Counted from the first letter of the stretch, positions 26,054 to 34,022 are shown. The stretch is 34,262 bases of DNA from Candidatus Uhrbacteria bacterium (GCA_016187515.1 JACPJN010000006.1:321556-355817); one strand, 5' to 3'. The notes: generated from the letters alone by a model not told the origin. A program made the numbers and translations.

Positions 26054-26806
26054 TCATTCTACATTCCCGGCATACTCCCCCGCCGCTTCCCACCCCAGCT
26101 TGAAAACAGATCGCTGCGTGTCAGCGATTTGTTGGTTTTGGATAATCACGCCCATTAAATCTTTATGAGAAATAATTGCGACTTTGTCATCGTAGATATT
26201 GATTTCATTACTCATTGGAAATTTATCGGCCGGTACTAGACGGACCTCGCGTTTTTCAATTTTCCCACGCTCCTTAAACATACGCCCCACGGCATTATCC
26301 AAAAAAATTCCTTCCACAAACACCCCGCGCTCATTTTTCTTGCGAATATATTCCGGATAATATTCACGCAAGGTATTCCAAGACAATTCAATATCGGCCC
26401 ACACCAAAACAGTTTTGTTTCCGGTTACAATCGTGTCTTCCATCACGGCGATAATCCCCGGTAATTCGTCGAAATACTGAATGCGCGGTTTGGCCACTTC
26501 CGTGATTTTTAGAAACGACAGAAATTCGGGCAAGGCCGCACTGGCGTTTTGGGCTTTTTCCAGCGCTGCGCTTACTACTAACTTGGGATCACGAGCCACA
26601 AAACGGGTAATCCCTCTGCGGCTATAAGAGGAAACATATCCGTGCTTAATTAAATCCTTCAAAATAACATATACGCTAGGCCTTTTCAGCCGAGATTTTT
26701 TGGCAATATCGGAGGCAATGGCCTCGCCCAGCTCTAACGTGGCCAAATATACCTCGGCCTCCACCTCCCGAAATCCAATTCCTTCAAGAGTTTTGGCAAG
26801 ATCCAT
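26054..26806 (-). CDS. TrmB-family transcriptional regulator
   Basis: LEGIGFREVEAEVYLATLELGEAIASDIAKKSRLKRPSVYVILKDLIKHGYVSSYSRRGITRFVARDP; C-terminal effector region. Confidence 0.85.
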   Translation of the reverse strand: MDLAKTLEGIGFREVEAEVYLATLELGEAIASDIAKKSRLKRPSVYVILKDLIKHGYVSSYSRRGITRFVARDPKLVVSAALEKAQNASAALPEFLSFLKITEVAKPRIQYFDELPGIIAVMEDTIVTGNKTVLVWADIELSWNTLREYYPEYIRKKNERGVFVEGIFLDNAVGRMFKERGKIEKREVRLVPADKFPMSNEINIYDDKVAIISHKDLMGVIIQNQQIADTQRSVFKLGWEAAGEYAGNVE

Positions 26807-26811
26807 ATGGG

Positions 26812-26862
26812 TTTCGTCATTGCGAGCCCCGACCAAAAGCGTCGGGGCGTGGCAATCTCATC
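26812..26862. repeat. GTCATTGCGAG...GTGGCAATCTC repeat
   Basis: tcattgcgagccccgaccaaaagcgtcggggcgtggcaatctc with internal GCCCCGAC..GTCGGGGC palindrome. Confidence 0.7.
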
Positions 26863-26991
26863 AATACTGTTGTAAATTACAACAACACTGTAACATAGAT
26901 GCAAACTACTGTCAATGGCTCAAAATAGGGTAAATTTTGGCAAATTCGTCCTAGATAAATCGCTCATAAAATCAAGCGCGTGTTGCAATCC

Positions 26992-27020
26992 TTGACAGGG
27001 AGGTAAAATTGTAGTATAGT
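26992..27020 (+). promoter_or_regulatory. Consensus promoter
   Basis: TTGACA (26992-26997), 17-nt spacer, TATAGT (27015-27020). Confidence 0.8.
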
Positions 27021-27141
27021 AAAGCGTTACGATGGCCCATATTGCTGTCTAACCCACCCGGTTTCCGGTGTGGCCACCGGCGCGCGCTTCAGCCCGTGCA
27101 CCTGCACCACCGGTTCAAAAAAACGAAAAGGAGGTAAGGCA

Positions 27142-27795
27142 ATGCTGCTCATCAAAATCCTGATTCTTGTTCTCGTCAGTGTTATGTTTTTGGTGGTGGG
27201 CGCAGCCGGTAGTACGAGCAGGAGCGCGCGGCCCAGGAGTTGGCGCGCGTTGGGTGCGAAGTGGAGGGCGGCCGAGCAGCAGGCCTATCAGGCCCGGAGC
27301 GAGTGGTTTCGTTTTGATCCGTACTGCGACCGCTGGCAGCGATTCTGGGAGCCGTGGAGAGCCTGGTTCTACTGTCGCAGCGCTCGTCTGGCGCGGGCGG
27401 GATTGACTCGGTACCAGGCCTGGCTCCAGATCGTGTCGGCGTACGGTCCACAGATCGTAGCCCAAGCCCGGGCCTACGAGCGGGCGTTCATGGACTGGGA
27501 GCGGTGGAATCGGGCGAACCGGGACCACCAGTGTCCGGAGGCGATGACCAGAGAGCGGGCGGCGGTGGCCGAGGCGGACCGGTTGCAACAGGAGGTTTGG
27601 ACGCGACTGGCCGCGCACAATTTCCGGTTCCGGACCGACTACTGGGACCACCTGATCGCGCATCAGCGCGCGATGGATCTGGGCGACCGCGCCGCAGTGT
27701 CCGCGGAAAACGTGGAGCGCTTCTGGAGCGGAATGCAGCAGTTTTTGGAGGGACGGGTGGCTCGGCTCTCTAAAGCAGCGGGAATTCCCAGCTAG
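27142..27795 (+). CDS. Hypothetical protein with N-terminal signal/anchor, Trp/Arg-rich
   Basis: MLLIKILILVLVSVMFLVVGAAGS hydrophobic N-terminus; RBS AAAAGGAGGTAAGGC. Confidence 0.7.
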   Translation: MLLIKILILVLVSVMFLVVGAAGSTSRSARPRSWRALGAKWRAAEQQAYQARSEWFRFDPYCDRWQRFWEPWRAWFYCRSARLARAGLTRYQAWLQIVSAYGPQIVAQARAYERAFMDWERWNRANRDHQCPEAMTRERAAVAEADRLQQEVWTRLAAHNFRFRTDYWDHLIAHQRAMDLGDRAAVSAENVERFWSGMQQFLEGRVARLSKAAGIPS

Positions 27796-27974
27796 GAAAG
27801 GAGGAACGAATTTTTGCGATCTTGGATCGCGGAGGGCGGTGGAAAGTGTAGGCCGTCCCGCTCATCTAGCGCAGATGTCCTTTCCGGTACGACAGGTGCA
27901 TCTTGCCTTGCCGTACCGGCCGTTTCTCGGAAACCTCACGCGGTGTGGGGTTTCAGAAAGGCGGTTCTTGAAAA

Positions 27975-28553
27975 ATGCGAATCACCACGGTGTTCTTGCT
28001 GTCGGTCTCCTTGTTGTCGCCTAGCGTGGCAGCACAAGAGTACGAGGCCTGTGGTATCACGCCAGAAACCACACCAAGCGGGATGAGTTCCCGCGATCGG
28101 GCAACCAACCAGCAGTATCGGTGGAGTTGTTGGCTGGATCTGGATGAGGCGTGTCTAGTGAGGGGCATTGCCTGTAGGGGTCAGGGGAGACGCATCAGTT
28201 ATTGGGTGGAATACAACGAGTATAGGGCCCACCCGATACCGGTATACAAGGTGGTTTTCCGGACGCACGAATACCGGCGTGAAATCCTGACCGGAGATGC
28301 CTGCCTCCGGCATGTACGTGAGGCCGAAGAGGCCTGTGTGGGTCAAGTGCGGAAGATCGCCAGGGAAACGCATAAGAAGATTCGGGAACGCTGCAGTGGC
28401 GCTGCCTTTGCAACGCTGGAAACCCCTTACGAAGAAGGAATTCTCCGAGAGATATGTTTTCAGCTTCGGGAAGATGTCCTGCGGGATGCCCAAGACCGGT
28501 TGGCCATCATCCGCCGGTTTTGGGCGCGGCAGAGACGCCAACTGCCTCGCTAA
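27975..28553 (+). CDS. Secreted hypothetical protein, Cys-containing
   Basis: MRITTVFLLSVSLLSPSVAAQEYEACG signal peptide with AxA-like cleavage; multiple cysteines. Confidence 0.7.
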   Translation: MRITTVFLLSVSLLSPSVAAQEYEACGITPETTPSGMSSRDRATNQQYRWSCWLDLDEACLVRGIACRGQGRRISYWVEYNEYRAHPIPVYKVVFRTHEYRREILTGDACLRHVREAEEACVGQVRKIARETHKKIRERCSGAAFATLETPYEEGILREICFQLREDVLRDAQDRLAIIRRFWARQRRQLPR

Positions 28554-28570
28554 CCGAGCACCTTAAAGAA

Positions 28571-28592
28571 GCCGCCTCGTGCACGAGGCGGC
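28571..28592. repeat. Perfect 22-bp palindrome
   Basis: GCCGCCTCGTGCACGAGGCGGC. Confidence 0.9.
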
Positions 28593-28806
28593 GCGGAAGG
28601 AGGAGGGAGAGGGGAGAATAGGCCCTGTGCTAAAACGACGGGGCAGAGCTCCCTGCGACCCTGGGCCTGCCGGGTTATAATAGGCAGGTACTCTTTTAAA
28701 GCCCCGAACGCTAAACTCAAGGTTGGGGGCTGCAACAGAGCTTGCAAAACAACGAGAGATCGGGTATTGTGTGAATATTCCTCAAATAAATCATATAATC
28801 TAAGTT

Positions 28807-29808
28807 ATGCCACAATCAACTATTCGTATCCTTGTGGTCGAGGATAATCCAAAATATTTACAAGATGTGCGGCAATTCATGGACGAGCGTACCCGCGCCG
28901 GCGCCAATGTGGAAGCCGTGTTTGTAAGCACCCTTGAGGACGCTAAGCAAGAGCTTGCCTCCGGGAAATACAGCGCTGTTCTTTCAGATGTCTTTTTTCC
29001 GGAAAAAGAAGGTGAGCCAGCCGAGCCCACTGCAGCCATCCCCTCTGACAGAGCGGGCGAGCTCGCATGGGCAGGAAATGTAAGCGGAGTGAAGCTGGCC
29101 CAGTTCGCCATGGAGCGCGGTATCCCGGTAACATTATGTACCAGCACTCATCATCATGATAGCAAAACAAACCCAGTAAATAATTGGTGGCGTGGTAAAG
29201 GCAGGGAGCTTATAGATTCTCCACCAACAGAAGGAGAGGTAGAGGACAAAAATTGGCCGGGTGCATTTGGAGAACTTATGTATCTACGTGAGCTTATTGA
29301 TCGTGGGATTGTAGAGATGACTAGGGAGGGGTTTAAATTTTCTCCTGCGGTACAAAAGATGAAAGAAAAAAACCCAGAACAGAGCTATGGACTTTTGAAA
29401 AACATACGAATTCGTGATGAAAGCGCGATTCGCTTCGCAGCAATTGAGGTTATGCAGACAATTACCAACTTAGAACGTACGCGAAAGATTAATACAACCG
29501 ATCCTTTGTTGGCAGAACTTGCAAAGGGTCCCTACAAAGGGATTGGAGAAATTTCCATGGAGCCACCGGATTTTGAAATTTTCCGGGCAGACCCGAAAAA
29601 GTATCAAGAGGTGGTGGCAAGAGGTGGTCCAGTACGTAGTATCCGCGATACGAGCGAAGTCGGAATGCAGAAGGAATACCAAAAATTGCTTGAGCAATGG
29701 GGAAAATGTAGGGAAACAGCTGCGAATGCCTGGCAAGAGCTCGCGCGACTGCGAGATGAAGCCCAGGCAGAGCTTCAAGCTGAAGCCGGTTGGGGTCCGA
29801 GGCAGTAA
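28807..29808 (+). CDS. Receiver-like (CheY-fold) domain protein with uncharacterised C-terminal region
   Basis: IRILVVEDNPKYLQDVRQFMDERT, SAVLSDVFFPEKEGEP (candidate phospho-Asp), GIPVTLCTST. Confidence 0.7.
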   Translation: MPQSTIRILVVEDNPKYLQDVRQFMDERTRAGANVEAVFVSTLEDAKQELASGKYSAVLSDVFFPEKEGEPAEPTAAIPSDRAGELAWAGNVSGVKLAQFAMERGIPVTLCTSTHHHDSKTNPVNNWWRGKGRELIDSPPTEGEVEDKNWPGAFGELMYLRELIDRGIVEMTREGFKFSPAVQKMKEKNPEQSYGLLKNIRIRDESAIRFAAIEVMQTITNLERTRKINTTDPLLAELAKGPYKGIGEISMEPPDFEIFRADPKKYQEVVARGGPVRSIRDTSEVGMQKEYQKLLEQWGKCRETAANAWQELARLRDEAQAELQAEAGWGPRQ

Positions 29809-29882
29809 AGTGATATTTTCTAGAACCATAACCGGAGAAGAAAAGACAATCCCGCGCTGTCCGCTGATCCGCGATAACCATC

Positions 29883-30068
29883 ATGTTTACAACACCCCCG
29901 CCACAATCCGACCAACAAAAACTCCAGGCCTTGCAAGCGGCCTATGCGGAATTTCTGCGCCAAATTGAAGAAATCAAAAAAGAAGAGACCGAGGTACCCG
30001 AACTCAATCTTAATGCGCATCAGTACGCAAAACTAAAACGGGGAATACTTAATTCACACAATCTTTAA
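29883..30068 (+). CDS. Small hypothetical protein
   Basis: MFTTPPPQSDQQKLQALQAAYAEFLRQIEEIKKEETEVPELNLNAHQYAKLKRGILNSHNL. Confidence 0.5.
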   Translation: MFTTPPPQSDQQKLQALQAAYAEFLRQIEEIKKEETEVPELNLNAHQYAKLKRGILNSHNL

Positions 30069-30154
30069 GCGGCGTTGCGAGAGGCACGGTAGGCGTCCCG
30101 CGCTCTGCGATCACGTTCACCCCCTTGCAAGGTGCTCGCCGTACGCCGCTTGTA
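30069..30154. repeat. Structured inverted-repeat element
   Basis: AAGCGGCGT...ACGCCGCTT outer stem with an inner GCGAG..CAC/GTGCTCGC pairing. Confidence 0.55.
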
Positions 30155-30206
30155 AGAGACGGTCGAGCGCCTCAAGCGCGTTGGTCTGGATGCATAGGGT
30201 TAGTGA

Positions 30207-30470
30207 TCATTGAATAGTGAGCACCCGTTTCATCCACGCGCTTTTCAGGCGATTGGCGCGGTTGCGGTGGATAATGTGGTTTTTCGCCGCTTTATCCGCC
30301 AGTTTGTAGAATTTTTGAAGCGCGGTTTTTGCTTCAGCAGCATTTTTCGCCGCCGTAAGTTTTCCAAGATTTTTTACCGCGTCTTTAATGCGTTCTTTTA
30401 CCGCGCGGTTGCGCGCGGTGTGTTTTTTGGTCTGCCTAACGTGTTTTAGCGCGGATTGAGTATGGGCCAT
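30207..30470 (-). CDS. rpsT: 30S ribosomal protein S20
   Basis: MAHTQSALKHVRQTKKHTARNRAVKERIKDAVKNLGKLT...AAKNHIIHRNRANRLKSAWMKRV. Confidence 0.95.
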   Translation of the reverse strand: MAHTQSALKHVRQTKKHTARNRAVKERIKDAVKNLGKLTAAKNAAEAKTALQKFYKLADKAAKNHIIHRNRANRLKSAWMKRVLTIQ

Positions 30471-30631
30471 AGGTGAAAGTTATTGGGTTATTGAGAATTA
30501 AGTTATTATGCGTGATTGTTGCCCAAGGCGACTAACTCAATAACACACAACTTAATAACTCGCATTCTACACCATGCCCCTATTTTTGGCAAGGAGTGGC
30601 CAATCCCTCCTTTTGGACAAGAGCGTATTTC

Positions 30632-31825
30632 CTACACAAGCCCGGCAAGAAATTTGTCCGCGCTTATCACGCGCACCCCCTGTTTCAGAAAATCAAGTCC
30701 GGAGGTCTCCACCACTTGATAAAGATAAGGAATCTTTAATTTATTTCCAAAATAGAGAAGCGGAGCATGAATATCAGCGTCTGACTGTTTTACCTCTACC
30801 GCAAACCAGGGCCTCTTATCGAGAGTAACGAGAAAATCTACTTCATGTCCCGCGCGGTCTCTTAAAAAGTGTAACTCGGTTCTATATCCTTGCGCATCAT
30901 ACAAAAAGTGGACTATCTTTAGAAGATGAGACGCGACTAAATTTTCAAAGCGGCGTGCCGAATCTTTCACCTGCGACCAGTCCCACAAATATAGTTTTGG
31001 TTCTTTGCGCAAGGATTTAATTTTTGTGGATGCAAATGGATAAATTCGGAAATGATAGTAAAAGCGTTCCAAAACATCCACCCATAGCGCCACGGTTTTA
31101 TGGGTGACGAGAAGATCCTCGCGGAGCGCATTGAGTGAAAAAAGCGACCCCACTTTTTCGGGAAGCAGGTCCGCAAGTATTTGCAGAGATGATAGATCGC
31201 GCACAGATTCAAGATCGCGAATGTCTTCCTTGATGAGGCGGACAAGTCGGTCATTGTGAAAGCGGCGGAGCAAGTGCGAATCTTTGGTAAGAAACGGTTC
31301 CGGGAAACCGCCGAATTCAAGGAGCGTGTGCAAGATTTCATTCGCCCGCGGCGCAACGGGTTGGAAGATCAGTGTGGTATCTATGGATACGCTAGGCATT
31401 GTTAATGCTGTATCGTCGCCGAGCGCTTCGGCAAGGGAAAAAGGGTGCAGGCGATAATAATGATAGCGCCCCATAAGCGAATCTCCGCCACGTCTATACA
31501 AATCAAGGCGCGCGCTTCCGGTTACCAAAATATGCAAGTCATCCGCCTTGGTGTCAAATATTCCTTTAATGTGATTTTTCCATTTTGTATACTTGTGCAA
31601 TTCATCAAAAACAATCAGCGCCGGGCCATGTCCGAAGCGCATGGAAAGTATACTTTTTTTCCCTGCTGGATCATCCCAGTTAAAAATGCGATAGGCGGGA
31701 TATTCTTTCTGTCCAATAAGCCGGGCAAGAGTGGTCTTACCGACTTGGCGTGGTCCGCCAATAAACACCATTTTACGCGTAAGGTCTTCTCGTATTGAGG
31801 TATGTAGATAACGGTCTTGGATCAT
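30632..31825 (-). CDS. AAA family ATPase with DUF4143 (nuclease-like) C-terminus
   Basis: MVFIGGPRQVGKTTLARLIG Walker A, PALIVFDELHKYTKWKNHIKGIFD, ILVTGSARLDLYRRGGDSLMGRY, ELHFLRDRAGHEVDFLVTLDKRPWFAVEVKQSD. Confidence 0.93.
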   Translation of the reverse strand: MIQDRYLHTSIREDLTRKMVFIGGPRQVGKTTLARLIGQKEYPAYRIFNWDDPAGKKSILSMRFGHGPALIVFDELHKYTKWKNHIKGIFDTKADDLHILVTGSARLDLYRRGGDSLMGRYHYYRLHPFSLAEALGDDTALTMPSVSIDTTLIFQPVAPRANEILHTLLEFGGFPEPFLTKDSHLLRRFHNDRLVRLIKEDIRDLESVRDLSSLQILADLLPEKVGSLFSLNALREDLLVTHKTVALWVDVLERFYYHFRIYPFASTKIKSLRKEPKLYLWDWSQVKDSARRFENLVASHLLKIVHFLYDAQGYRTELHFLRDRAGHEVDFLVTLDKRPWFAVEVKQSDADIHAPLLYFGNKLKIPYLYQVVETSGLDFLKQGVRVISADKFLAGLV

Positions 31826-31856
31826 ATCAAATGGGCCAATAATCACCCCCGTACAC

Positions 31857-31911
31857 ATTCTACCATAGTAGAAAAATGTTGTCAACCTTTTTCTACTTGG
31901 GTAGAAAAAGG
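31857..31911 (-). promoter_or_regulatory. Consensus promoter with two palindromic operators upstream of the AAA ATPase
   Basis: Minus strand: TTGACA (31885-31880), 17-nt spacer, TAGAAT (31862-31857). Operators TTCTACCATAGTAGAA (31858-31873) and CCTTTTTCTAC-TTGG-GTAGAAAAAGG (31886-31911). Confidence 0.8.
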
Positions 31912-31932
31912 TAAGGAGGCCTTTTTGCGGAT

Positions 31933-32093
31933 TTACCGGCGGCAGCGGGAGGTTGCCGCTGTCCCCCTCGAGCTGTCCGGGCGCGGCGCACATTCGTGCG
32001 AGATCCTTCGCTTTCGCTCAAGTTGACACTTGCGTCTGGAGCCGCAAGTGTCAACTTGTCTTGAAACCGATCCAGGCGTTTGACGCTGTCGTC
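31933..32093 (-). pseudogene. Second, diverged partial copy of the rmuC 3' end, interrupted by a palindromic repeat
   Basis: Blocks 31933-31988 and 32053-32093 match 32732-32788 and 32794-32836 (DDSVKRLDRFQDKL and AAPGQLEGDSGNLPLPPVN). Confidence 0.85.
31988..32056. repeat. Palindromic repeat interrupting the rmuC tail copy
   Basis: gcacattcgtgcgagatccttcgctttcgctc plus AGTTGACACTTGCG-TCTGGAGC-CGCAAGTGTCAACT perfect inverted repeat. Confidence 0.8.
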
Positions 32094-32520
32094 AACCCTC
32101 CACTACCGCAATCAAGACCTCCGGCGTAACGCGCTGGATTTCTTTGATGCGGTCAAAATCGGTATCGTAAGAGATGAGCTGCATAACGCCGGCAGAAATA
32201 GCGGCTGCCGCATGGAGGAGATCGCGGCCTTCCAGCATTGGGTAGCTTTCCGCAAGCACCCGAAAACGCGCAAGCTCGGCATGCGCGATGGGTAGTACAA
32301 CATCAAGAAGGGTAAATGCCTGGTCAAAAATATGAAGCGCCTCCTTAAGGCGCTTCCCGCGTTGTCCCACATAGATAATTTCTTGGAATGTTTCAGTGGA
32401 GGTAACACCCGTAATCTTTCCCTCCACAACAAATTCGAGTACTTTCGCGGCAACCGCATGAAACTCACTTTGCGGATCGGCCGCATAAAGAAAGATGTTC
32501 GTGTCGAGGTAGTAATTCAT
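32092..32520 (-). CDS. PIN-domain (VapC-like) toxin
   Basis: MNYYLDTNIFLYAADPQSEFHAVAAKVLEFV, TFQEIIY, GRDLLHAAAAISAGVMQLISYDTDFDRI. Confidence 0.9.
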   Translation of the reverse strand: MNYYLDTNIFLYAADPQSEFHAVAAKVLEFVVEGKITGVTSTETFQEIIYVGQRGKRLKEALHIFDQAFTLLDVVLPIAHAELARFRVLAESYPMLEGRDLLHAAAAISAGVMQLISYDTDFDRIKEIQRVTPEVLIAVVEG

Positions 32521-32684
32521 GGGTGCGGATGGTGTGCCTCGTGGAGGAGTTTTGCCAGTGTCTCGCGGCTGGGTACGCGAAATCCGCTCTGGCGCAGGGC
32601 CTTAAGAGCAGCACGCTTGCGCTCACGCACAATCTCAACTGCATGCTTGAGTTGATTTTTTTCTCGTTCCTGTATGAGTTGCAT
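32517..32684 (-). CDS. Putative cognate antitoxin
   Basis: MQLIQEREKNQLKHAVEIVRERKRAALKALRQSGFRVPSRETLAKLLHEAHHPHP; 4-nt ATGA overlap with the PIN gene. The longer GTG start at 32702 is less likely because it overlaps the -10. Confidence 0.75.
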   Translation of the reverse strand: MQLIQEREKNQLKHAVEIVRERKRAALKALRQSGFRVPSRETLAKLLHEAHHPHP

Positions 32685-32692
32685 ATGCAGAT

Positions 32693-32721
32693 ATTTTACC
32701 ACGCCGCGCTAGAGCAGTCAA
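32693..32721 (-). promoter_or_regulatory. Promoter of the toxin-antitoxin operon
   Basis: Minus strand TTGACT, 17-nt spacer, TAAAAT, directly after the rmuC stop. Confidence 0.65.
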
Positions 32722-32724
32722 TTT

Positions 32725-33798
32725 TTATGCATTCACCGGCGGAAGCGGGAGGTTGCCGTTTTCCCCCTCGAGCTGTCCGGGCGCGGCGGTAACTAACTTG
32801 TCTTGAAACCGATCCAGGCGCTTAACACTGTCGTCGTAGGAATTTTTGGCGCGGGTTAAGTGCGTGCCGACCAGCTCAAAATCGGATTTGAATTTATTAA
32901 GATCGCCGGAAAGGCGCGCGAGGTTTTTCAAAATGTCCGCGGCGCTGCGTTCGACTTGCATGCCGCGCAGGCCCATGAGAATCGCTTGCAGGTAGACGTA
33001 AAAACTATTTGGCGAAACCGGAATAACGCGGCGATCATAGGCATAGTGCATGAGGGAGTGCTCATCATCCCCTTTCAGGATGGTTTCGTAGTAAACGTTT
33101 TCCGCCGGAATATACATCAGCGCGAAATCAAACGTGCTTTCATCCGGCAGAATGTAAAGCTTGGCGATTTTGTCAATGTGTTTTTTAACATCATTGATAA
33201 ATTGCTTACGAAAACGTGTTTTCTCATCTTCCCCCTCTGTTTCAAGCATTTTCTTAAAATTTTCAAGAGGAAATTTCGAGTCCACCGGAACGAGTTTGTC
33301 ATCGCGCAGCTTTACCACGGCATCCACCGCTTCCCCGCTTTTGAACCGGTATTGAAGTTTATAATGCGCCGGCGGCAAAATCTGCGCCAGCAAGTCGCCG
33401 AGAAATAACTCGCCCAGGCCGCCGCGAAGTTTAGGCGCGCGCAAGATCTCTTGCAGCGAGGAAATATCTTTGCCTACCGAGAATACTTGTTTAGTGGCTT
33501 CGCCAAGTTCACCAAGTTTGTGCTGTAGCAGGCCAACCACTTTGGAAGCATTGTCCAGCCGCTCACCCACGGTTTTATTCGAGCCGTAAATGGCCTCCAT
33601 GTTCTCTTTTAGGCGGTCATTTACCTGCCGGGTGACGGTATTAAGCTGATCAAGCAAGGTGCGATTAAGATTATCCAAGCGCTGCTCCAGAAGCATTACC
33701 CCCTCGCCCTTGCCAGAACCCCGTTTTAGCAGGTACACTACGAGGCCCAGAAGAATCAGGATGACTAGGGCAAGGATGGCTAGAAGCGTGGTGGACAT
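32725..33798 (-). CDS. rmuC: RmuC family DNA recombination protein
   Basis: N-terminal TM, coiled coil, LFLGDLLAQILPPAHYKLQYRFKSGEAVDAVVKLRDDKLVPVDSKFPLENF, YVYLQAILMGLRGMQVE. Confidence 0.95.
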   Translation of the reverse strand: MSTTLLAILALVILILLGLVVYLLKRGSGKGEGVMLLEQRLDNLNRTLLDQLNTVTRQVNDRLKENMEAIYGSNKTVGERLDNASKVVGLLQHKLGELGEATKQVFSVGKDISSLQEILRAPKLRGGLGELFLGDLLAQILPPAHYKLQYRFKSGEAVDAVVKLRDDKLVPVDSKFPLENFKKMLETEGEDEKTRFRKQFINDVKKHIDKIAKLYILPDESTFDFALMYIPAENVYYETILKGDDEHSLMHYAYDRRVIPVSPNSFYVYLQAILMGLRGMQVERSAADILKNLARLSGDLNKFKSDFELVGTHLTRAKNSYDDSVKRLDRFQDKLVTAAPGQLEGENGNLPLPPVNA

Positions 33799-33868
33799 AG
33801 TGTCGTAGTATACCATAAAGATAAGGAATTGTGGATAACTTCCTTGAAAACCCGACAAAAACACGATA

Positions 33869-33919
33869 TTCTGTATCCAGCGATACAGAAAATGCCAAAA
33901 TGTCGGCATACCGACATTT
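33869..33919. promoter_or_regulatory. Pair of 9-4-9 palindromes upstream of rmuC
   Basis: TTCTGTATC-CAGC-GATACAGAA (33869-33890) and AAATGTCGG-CATA-CCGACATTT (33898-33919). Confidence 0.6.
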
Positions 33920-33934
33920 CGTTAGTTCACCTAA

Positions 33935-34006
33935 GCCCCTGTAGTTCAATGGATAGAACAGATCCGTCCTAAGGATAAAATGGGGGTCCGATTCCCTCCG
34001 GGGGCA
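33935..34006 (+). tRNA. tRNA-Arg(CCT)
   Basis: GCCCCTG..CGGGGGC acceptor, D-stem GTTC/GAAC, anticodon loop GTCCTAA, T-stem GGGGG/CCCTC, atypical T-loop TCCGATT; no encoded CCA. Confidence 0.88.
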
Positions 34007-34022
34007 GATCGCAAAAATTTAC

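Noticed and set aside
27115-27663. Minus-strand 182-aa ORF
   Set aside because: Pro/Arg-rich antisense shadow of the 27142-27795 CDS, which has a promoter, RBS and signal sequence.
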